A stretch of DNA of 64,000 nt from Massiliimalia sp964370215 (GTDB lineage Bacteria > Bacillota > Clostridia > Oscillospirales > Ruminococcaceae): assembly GCA_964370215.1 (NCBI GenBank), contig CAYJIM010000001.1, positions 62,001 to 126,000 on the forward strand, in the 5' to 3' direction. A program made the translations under genes and the position numbers. Shown piece by piece: positions 59,545-64,000 of this stretch. The notes beneath the pieces were generated by a model. The model worked only from the letters and a program-made list of their open reading frames with translations, searched no databases and was not told the origin of the DNA. The stretch's first letter is position 1. Each line of letters begins with the position of its first letter.

Positions 59545-60218
59545 ACGTTACACTCCCCTTTCCCAGCATTTTCACAAGACGATCTGGACGGACAACCTTC
59601 ACAACCAAACTCTTGTTTTGGTTTGCGATCCATACGGCGCAGGATGATGTTGACCACCGCAATGATGATACCAAAGACAAAGAAACCACCGGCAGGTGTG
59701 ATGAAGAAAATCATCGGTTCAAACCAAGATCCGAATAGAGACATCCCCAAGAAAGTACCACTGCCCAAAATTTCACGAATGGCAGAAATGATGCTGAGGG
59801 CAAGGGTAAACCCAATCCCCATGCCAAGACCGTCCAAAATGGAAGCAAAGACATTGTTTTTGCTTGCAAACATTTCAGCACGTCCTAGAATAATACAGTT
59901 TACCACGATCAAGGAAAGGAATACCCCCAGAGAGGTATAAAGACTTGGCAGATAGGTTTGCAAAATAAACCCTACCAAAGTAACAAACCCAGCAATGACA
60001 GTGATATAACAAGGAAGGCGGACTTCTTTTGGAATGACGCGTTTGATCAAAGAAACAACAATGTTAGAACAGAGCAAGACAAATGTAGTTGCAGCCCCCA
60101 TCCCGATTGCACTTTCTACGGTATTGGTGGTTGCCAATGCAGGACAAGCACCGAGTAACATGACCAATACGGGGTTTTCACGCAGAAGGCCGTTGGTAAA
60201 TACTTTTCTGTAATTCAC
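59541..60218 (-). CDS. rnfE: Rnf complex subunit E
   Basis: 225 residues, homologous to RnfA: LVMLLGACPALATTNTVESAIG near the start and IVVNCIILGRAEMFASKN in the middle, with the two conserved cysteines. The C-terminus carries an extra cysteine cluster (EFGCEGCPSRSSCENAGKGEC), which is seen in several clostridial RnfE proteins but whose role is not known to me. It starts directly after the rnfG stop. Confidence 0.95.
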   Translation of the reverse strand: MNYRKVFTNGLLRENPVLVMLLGACPALATTNTVESAIGMGAATTFVLLCSNIVVSLIKRVIPKEVRLPCYITVIAGFVTLVGFILQTYLPSLYTSLGVFLSLIVVNCIILGRAEMFASKNNVFASILDGLGMGIGFTLALSIISAIREILGSGTFLGMSLFGSWFEPMIFFITPAGGFFVFGIIIAVVNIILRRMDRKPKQEFGCEGCPSRSSCENAGKGECNV

Positions 60219-60761
60219 TTAAAATACCTCCCCTTTGATCTGTTCAAATAGCTGTAATGCCGCTGTCACGCCATCGCGCAATGCTTTGGACGAGATGGTA
60301 GCACTGGTAATGGTGTCGACTGATTCAGCAGTACCGGATACACCGACAAACGCTGCAAGGTAATCGGGCGCTTCAATTTTTGTTCCAAGTCCCGGTGTTT
60401 CAGCAGAAGCGGTAACCGCAACCCCGGTCACGGTACCATCAGCAGCAATGCCGACCAACGCTTCAATAGGGCTGGATTTGCCTGCATATCCAATGGTACT
60501 AATATGCAGTGCCACCCCATTACTCCCATCGCTGTAAACGGCAATGAGAGATGGGTCTTCCAATGTAGTTTCTACTTTTGTCAGTGTGCCACCCTCCGGC
60601 AGTACCGTTGGTTGCAATTCGGCCAATTGTTCTGTAGTAAGGCCGGTATCGATATGGGCAATCCCTGTTGCTTCATAGGTGAACGCCAGAACACCGGAAA
60701 TCAAACCGGCAATGATCATCAAAACAACGGTAGGCAAAATAATTTGTTTCACAATATTCAT
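60219..60761 (-). CDS. rnfG: Rnf complex subunit G (flavin-carrying)
   Basis: 180 residues: one N-terminal membrane helix, then an extracytoplasmic FMN-binding domain. The flavinylation motif lies in DTITSATISSKAL; the usual consensus is SGAT, so the glycine appears replaced by serine while the FMN-accepting threonine is kept. FMN is attached by an ApbE-type transferase, which is not in this window. The gene starts 3 bases after rnfD and is followed without a gap by rnfE. Confidence 0.93.
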   Translation of the reverse strand: MNIVKQIILPTVVLMIIAGLISGVLAFTYEATGIAHIDTGLTTEQLAELQPTVLPEGGTLTKVETTLEDPSLIAVYSDGSNGVALHISTIGYAGKSSPIEALVGIAADGTVTGVAVTASAETPGLGTKIEAPDYLAAFVGVSGTAESVDTITSATISSKALRDGVTAALQLFEQIKGEVF

Positions 60762-60764
60762 GTG

Positions 60765-61700
60765 TTACTTGCCTCCTTTTTTGCTCGTTACCACACCAAA
60801 CGGTTTTGTTTTGGTGTAACGATCGATGAGTGGGCAAACGATATTCATAAAGAGAATCGCAAAGGAAACACCTTCCGGATAGCTACCAAATACACGAATG
60901 CCGACGGTGAGAATCCCACACAGCAGCGCAAAGATCACTTTCCCTTTGTTGGTGACAGGGCTGGTGGAATAATCGGTTGCCATAAAGATGGCCCCCAGCA
61001 TTAAACCGCCTGCAAGGATTTGGTTGACAGGATGTTCCCCTAAAATTGCAGTTAGTACAAAGACTGAGCCGATGTATACAACAGGAATCAGCGGACTGAT
61101 GACACGACGGATCACCAGATAGATACCACCGAGTAACAAAGCGAGGGCACTGGTCTCCCCCAGACATCCGCCAACAGTACCCAAGAATAAGCTCATGGTA
61201 TCGGCATTCCCTATGTCATATAGTGGGGTTGCCATGGAAACAGCATCCACCCCTTGTAGGTAATAGAATGGTGGCATCCAAGTGGTCATATGAACGGCAA
61301 AGGAAACAAAGAGGACAACCCTTGCAGTCAGCGCAGGGTTTGCAAAGTTTTGCCCAATCCCGCCGAACAATTGTTTGACAACAACAATGGCGATAAAACT
61401 TCCCAATATCGGCAACCAGAACGGTACTGAGACCGGTAGATTAAACGCTAACAGCACCCCTGTGACAGCGGCACTCAAGTCAGAAACGGTGTTTTGCTTT
61501 TTGAGCAGTTTACACATCAAAAATTCAAACCCAACACAGCTCACTACACAGAGTCCCACTACAAACAATGCCGCAGGACCGAAGACAACAACCGAAGCGA
61601 TCAACGCCGGTACCAGTGCAATCAGTACATCCAACATGATTTTTTGGGTGGTACGAGGGGTGGCAATATGAGGATTTGGGGTAACAATCAGTCGACTCAT
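60765..61700 (-). CDS. rnfD: Rnf complex subunit D
   Basis: 311 residues with nine or more membrane helices. It begins MSRLIVTPNPHIATPRTTQKIM, the normal RnfD start, and contains LPILGSFIAIVVVKQLFGGIGQNFANPALTARV and later GAIFMATDYSTSPVTNKGK, typical of RnfD/NqrB. It carries covalent FMN in other organisms and is thought to form part of the ion path. The ATG at 61700 overlaps the rnfC stop by 4 bases; the frame runs further upstream inside rnfC but is not used. Confidence 0.95.
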   Translation of the reverse strand: MSRLIVTPNPHIATPRTTQKIMLDVLIALVPALIASVVVFGPAALFVVGLCVVSCVGFEFLMCKLLKKQNTVSDLSAAVTGVLLAFNLPVSVPFWLPILGSFIAIVVVKQLFGGIGQNFANPALTARVVLFVSFAVHMTTWMPPFYYLQGVDAVSMATPLYDIGNADTMSLFLGTVGGCLGETSALALLLGGIYLVIRRVISPLIPVVYIGSVFVLTAILGEHPVNQILAGGLMLGAIFMATDYSTSPVTNKGKVIFALLCGILTVGIRVFGSYPEGVSFAILFMNIVCPLIDRYTKTKPFGVVTSKKGGK

Positions 61701-63016
61701 GAACGTACCTCCTGTTTGCGAATTAGTGCTTTTGCCAATTGGTGTTTTTGTGCTAGTTGGCGTCTTGCAGGGCAAATGTAAGAACAACAACCACAGTTGA
61801 TGCAGAGATTGACATGTAAGTTTTGTAATCCCTCTACATTTCCTTTATCATAGGCTTTTTCCAAACCTGCCGGCATGAGGTTCATTGGACATACGCGCAC
61901 GCAGTTGCCACAACGAATACAAGCGGTGGTTTGATACTCTTTGATTTCGTTGTGATCAAATGCCAACAACCCATTGTTGTTTTTGATGATCGGCATATCC
62001 AATGAAGATACCGCAATCCCCATCATCGGCCCACCCATCAAAACTTTCTGTACCGTTTCAAAGTTGGTATCACAGGCTTTCAAAATGGTTTCAATCGAAG
62101 TACCAATCGGTGCAATGATATTTTTCGGAGATTTTACACTGTTTCCGTCTACTGTTAGGCGTTTTTTGATCAGTGGAATTCCATTGTGCAGATAGCTGCC
62201 GAGAAAGCTCACCGAGGAGATGTTCATGACCAGCACCCCAGCATCTGCCGGCAACTTCCCTTCCGGTACAACGACACCGGTAGCCGCATAGATGATGGAT
62301 TTTTCTGCCCCTTGTGGGTAGATTGCTTGAAGTTCCACGACAAAGACACCTTTCATACCTGACAATTGCTCGTCCAAGAATTTGAGTGCCTTCGGTTTGT
62401 TCGACTCAATGCCAATATAAATTTGTTGAATACCCAAATACTCTTGAATGGCGGCGATCCCAGCTTTGAGGTTGTCCGCATTTTCAAGACATTCACGGTA
62501 GTCTGCGGTGATGTAAGGTTCACATTCCGCTGCATTGATGACCAAGGATTCTAGCTTTTGATAATCCTTGTAACCCAATTTGACATGCGCCGGAAACCCT
62601 GCTCCACCGAGACCAACAAGACCGGAATCTTTGACTGCTTGCAGGAATGTGTCACGGTCAAATACATCGGGAGCTTTGATACTTTCATGGAGGGTATCTT
62701 GTTTGTCATTTTCAATTTCGACCAATTTCACACGATTGCCATTGGTTGCCAAATACTCATCTATCTTTTTGACAATACCGGAACAACTCGCGTGGATAGG
62801 AGCCGAAAAATATTGATCAGAGGTACCGATCACCTGTCCGACTTTTACTTCATCCCCTGCCTTTACCAGTGGCGTACATGGTGCACCGATATGTTGTTGC
62901 ATTGGAATGCGCACAACATCCACATCAGTCAACATGACAGATGTCATTTCTGCCGTGTGCTTATAGTGTGGCACATGGGCACCGGCAAGCGATTTCTTAC
63001 TTTTTATAATTGCCAT
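61697..63016 (-). CDS. rnfC: Rnf complex subunit C (NADH-binding)
   Basis: 439 residues. An N-terminal barrel-sandwich part (HIGAPCTPLVKAGDEVKVGQ) is followed by the NAD/FMN-binding region with GLVGLGGAGFPAHVKLGY and a SLBB-like segment, then two 4Fe-4S motifs near the C-terminus: CIRCGNCVRVCPMNLMP and CINCGCCSYICPARRQL. RnfC exchanges electrons with NAD+. First gene of the operon, with promoter at 63065-63093 and an untranslated leader of about 40 bases. Confidence 0.96.
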   Translation of the reverse strand: MAIIKSKKSLAGAHVPHYKHTAEMTSVMLTDVDVVRIPMQQHIGAPCTPLVKAGDEVKVGQVIGTSDQYFSAPIHASCSGIVKKIDEYLATNGNRVKLVEIENDKQDTLHESIKAPDVFDRDTFLQAVKDSGLVGLGGAGFPAHVKLGYKDYQKLESLVINAAECEPYITADYRECLENADNLKAGIAAIQEYLGIQQIYIGIESNKPKALKFLDEQLSGMKGVFVVELQAIYPQGAEKSIIYAATGVVVPEGKLPADAGVLVMNISSVSFLGSYLHNGIPLIKKRLTVDGNSVKSPKNIIAPIGTSIETILKACDTNFETVQKVLMGGPMMGIAVSSLDMPIIKNNNGLLAFDHNEIKEYQTTACIRCGNCVRVCPMNLMPAGLEKAYDKGNVEGLQNLHVNLCINCGCCSYICPARRQLAQKHQLAKALIRKQEVRS

Positions 63017-63064
63017 TGTTTCACCTATTTCATATTAAGATAAAAGAAAAGTACAACTTTATTC

Positions 63065-63093
63065 ATTATATTGGTTTTTACGTTATTTGTCAA
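63065..63093 (-). promoter_or_regulatory. Promoter of the rnf operon
   Basis: Minus strand TTGACA (63088-63093), 17-base spacer, TATAAT (63065-63070); both hexamers are perfect, consistent with high expression. Confidence 0.85.
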
Positions 63094-63222
63094 TCTTACA
63101 GCAGACCCCATAGGAGTGAAACGAAAGAAGTTGACTTTTTCACCATAAAAACTCTTGGGAAATTGTACTTTTTGATTGCGATTCTGTGGAAAAACTGTTA
63201 TGCTAGAAATATTGTCTGCATT

Positions 63223-63252
63223 TGAAACTTTTTTCTCCTTTATGGGGTATAG
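63223..63252 (+). promoter_or_regulatory. Candidate ECF-type promoter upstream of the sigma factor
   Basis: TGAAAC (63223-63228) followed by T6 and, 18 bases later, GTATAG (63247-63252). This resembles ECF promoters with a GAAAC -35 element, suggesting autoregulation. A weaker sigma-A-like pair TTGCGA...TATGCT lies upstream of it. Confidence 0.4.
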
Positions 63253-63291
63253 ATAGTTGAATCGCGATTCAAAGGAAGGGAGATGTGAAGC

Positions 63292-63879
63292 ATGAAACTC
63301 ACAGAGACACAGCGTAAAAAACTGCTCATAGGCATGAAGAAAGGAAAAGAATCCTGCCTCTGTCAACTGATGGACAGTTACATTCCTTATGTCGTCAAAA
63401 TCGTGACATCCATCGGTGGTAAAATCTTGACGGCAGAAGATGTGGAGGAAATCACCTCCGATGTTTTTTATGCGGTTTGGCAAAACCGCAACAATCTACA
63501 AATCGAAGTGGAATTTTCGCCTTACCTTGCGCAGATTGCACGCAACAAGACAAAGAATAAACTGCGTGCGTTGTCCAGTCAAGTAAGTGGAAGTGGGATG
63601 GAGTTTGGAGAGCTCGCAGAAGAATCTTCTCTTTTAGACGATGTTATTTGTGCCGAACAGGTAGAGCACCTGCAATCGGTGGTCAACAGCTTTGGTAGCC
63701 CGGAAAAAGAGATTTTATATGGCTACTACTTTTACGACTTTAAATTATCGGAGCTAGCAAAACGCCTTGACTTGCCTCTGTCTACAGTAAAATCAAAACT
63801 TTATCGTTCCAGAGAAAAATTAAAACAACAACTGTCGGAAGGAGACCGCTATGAAACAACTATTTCAGCACATGTGTGA
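63292..63879 (+). CDS. ECF-type RNA polymerase sigma factor
   Basis: 195 residues with sigma region 2 (DSYIPYVVKIVTSIGGKILTAEDVEEITSDVFYAVWQNR) and region 4 (LYGYYFYDFKLSELAKRLDLPLSTVKSKLYRSREKL); no region 1 or 3, as in ECF factors. It probably directs a small stress regulon and is held by the product of the next gene. It starts behind GGAGATG at an acceptable distance. It is divergent from the rnf operon; whether this reflects a functional link is unknown. Confidence 0.92.
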   Translation: MKLTETQRKKLLIGMKKGKESCLCQLMDSYIPYVVKIVTSIGGKILTAEDVEEITSDVFYAVWQNRNNLQIEVEFSPYLAQIARNKTKNKLRALSSQVSGSGMEFGELAEESSLLDDVICAEQVEHLQSVVNSFGSPEKEILYGYYFYDFKLSELAKRLDLPLSTVKSKLYRSREKLKQQLSEGDRYETTISAHV

Positions 63880-63889
63880 GGAGGAAATC

Positions 63890-64000
63890 ATGATGAGTCA
63901 CGATAATATTACCGTTAATCCACAAAACATCAAACAGCTGACATTGCAACGCATTCGTAAAGAATCGCCTAAACGAACCCCGATGTTATTCCGTGTCGCA
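63890..64000 (+). CDS. Start of a gene behind the ECF sigma factor, probable anti-sigma factor (partial)
   Basis: An open frame continues to the window end. From 63890 it reads MMSHDNITVNPQNIKQLTLQ and onward to about 37 residues. AGGAGG (63879-63884) suits the ATG at 63890 or 63893; an in-frame ATG at 63851, inside the sigma gene, is also preceded by AAGGAG and would add 13 residues. A gene in this place most often encodes a membrane anti-sigma factor; nothing seen here proves it. Confidence 0.5.
   Translation, partial: MMSHDNITVNPQNIKQLTLQRIRKESPKRTPMLFRVA

Noticed and set aside
1..64000. tRNA or rRNA genes, CRISPR arrays, prophage
   Set aside because: None recognised by reading both strands; intergenic regions are short and explained by promoters, terminators and two leader RNAs.

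Overview
The window looks like a chromosomal contig of a low-GC, Gram-positive, endospore-forming anaerobe, most probably a member of the Clostridia. The evidence is a sporulation gene set (SPOCS/LysM protein, spoIIGA, sigE, spoVM, a DacF-type carboxypeptidase), a six-gene Rnf complex, pyruvate formate-lyase with its activase, a T-box leader on pheST, a glmS ribozyme, and many near-consensus sigma-A promoters with 17-bp spacers. I saw no rRNA, tRNA, prophage, IS element or CRISPR array. A run of 100 N (172-271) separates a DnaC-like fragment from the rest, so the order across it is not established.

Layout. 1-171: end of a DnaC-like helicase loader. 275-3835: minus-strand operon of a shortened NadA-like Cys-rich protein, a nitroreductase and an ABC transporter. 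3860-5848: small K+-channel-like protein and two tandem paralogous esterases. 6047-7303: hflX. 7355-10207: copper module (csoR, copA fused to a copZ domain, promoter with a candidate CsoR operator). 10270-17127: CUT1 sugar ABC transporter with a YesM/YesN-type two-component system. 17405-21147: pheST under a T-box. 21230-24719: DUF6106-like membrane protein, acpS and an OmpR-type two-component system. 24962-27577: aldo/keto reductase-ferredoxin, small membrane protein, uppP. 27823-31954: DUF3006-like protein, split pyruvate formate-lyase and activase, DUF1540 protein. 32013-35323: sporulation block. 35465-39540: lactonase, AbgT-type transporter, acetyltransferase, uridine phosphorylase. 39543-44650: lacZ, EamA exporter and LacI repressor with two operators. 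44953-49425: Ca2+-type P-ATPase, P-loop kinase-like protein, second aldo/keto reductase-ferredoxin. 49562-54576: spoVM, dacF-like gene, pgi, P-loop protein, small membrane protein, Xer recombinase. 54624-57950: Nramp-like transporter, glmS and its ribozyme. 58138-63016: rnfCDGEAB. 63292-64000: ECF sigma factor and the start of its partner.

Physiology (inference). Sugars enter through the CUT1 transporter or are released by LacZ, pass through Pgi and glycolysis, and pyruvate is cleaved by PFL to formate and acetyl-CoA. Rnf couples ferredoxin oxidation to NAD+ reduction and ion export. The two aldo/keto reductase-ferredoxin proteins fit the same redox economy.

Most notable points. (1) Pyruvate formate-lyase is split: the catalytic core ends before the glycyl-radical domain, the radical domain is a separate 79-residue protein, and between them lies a 72-residue protein that resembles the first half of that domain but has no radical glycine. 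(2) Two gene junctions (pfl core/middle gene and copA/copZ) lie on A7 or A8 tracts where one base decides between separate and fused products; these are either slippage sites or homopolymer errors. (3) spoIIGA has a good Shine-Dalgarno but no ATG, GTG or TTG at the expected position; ACG fits. (4) The NadA-like protein is shortened and carries an unusual cysteine cluster.
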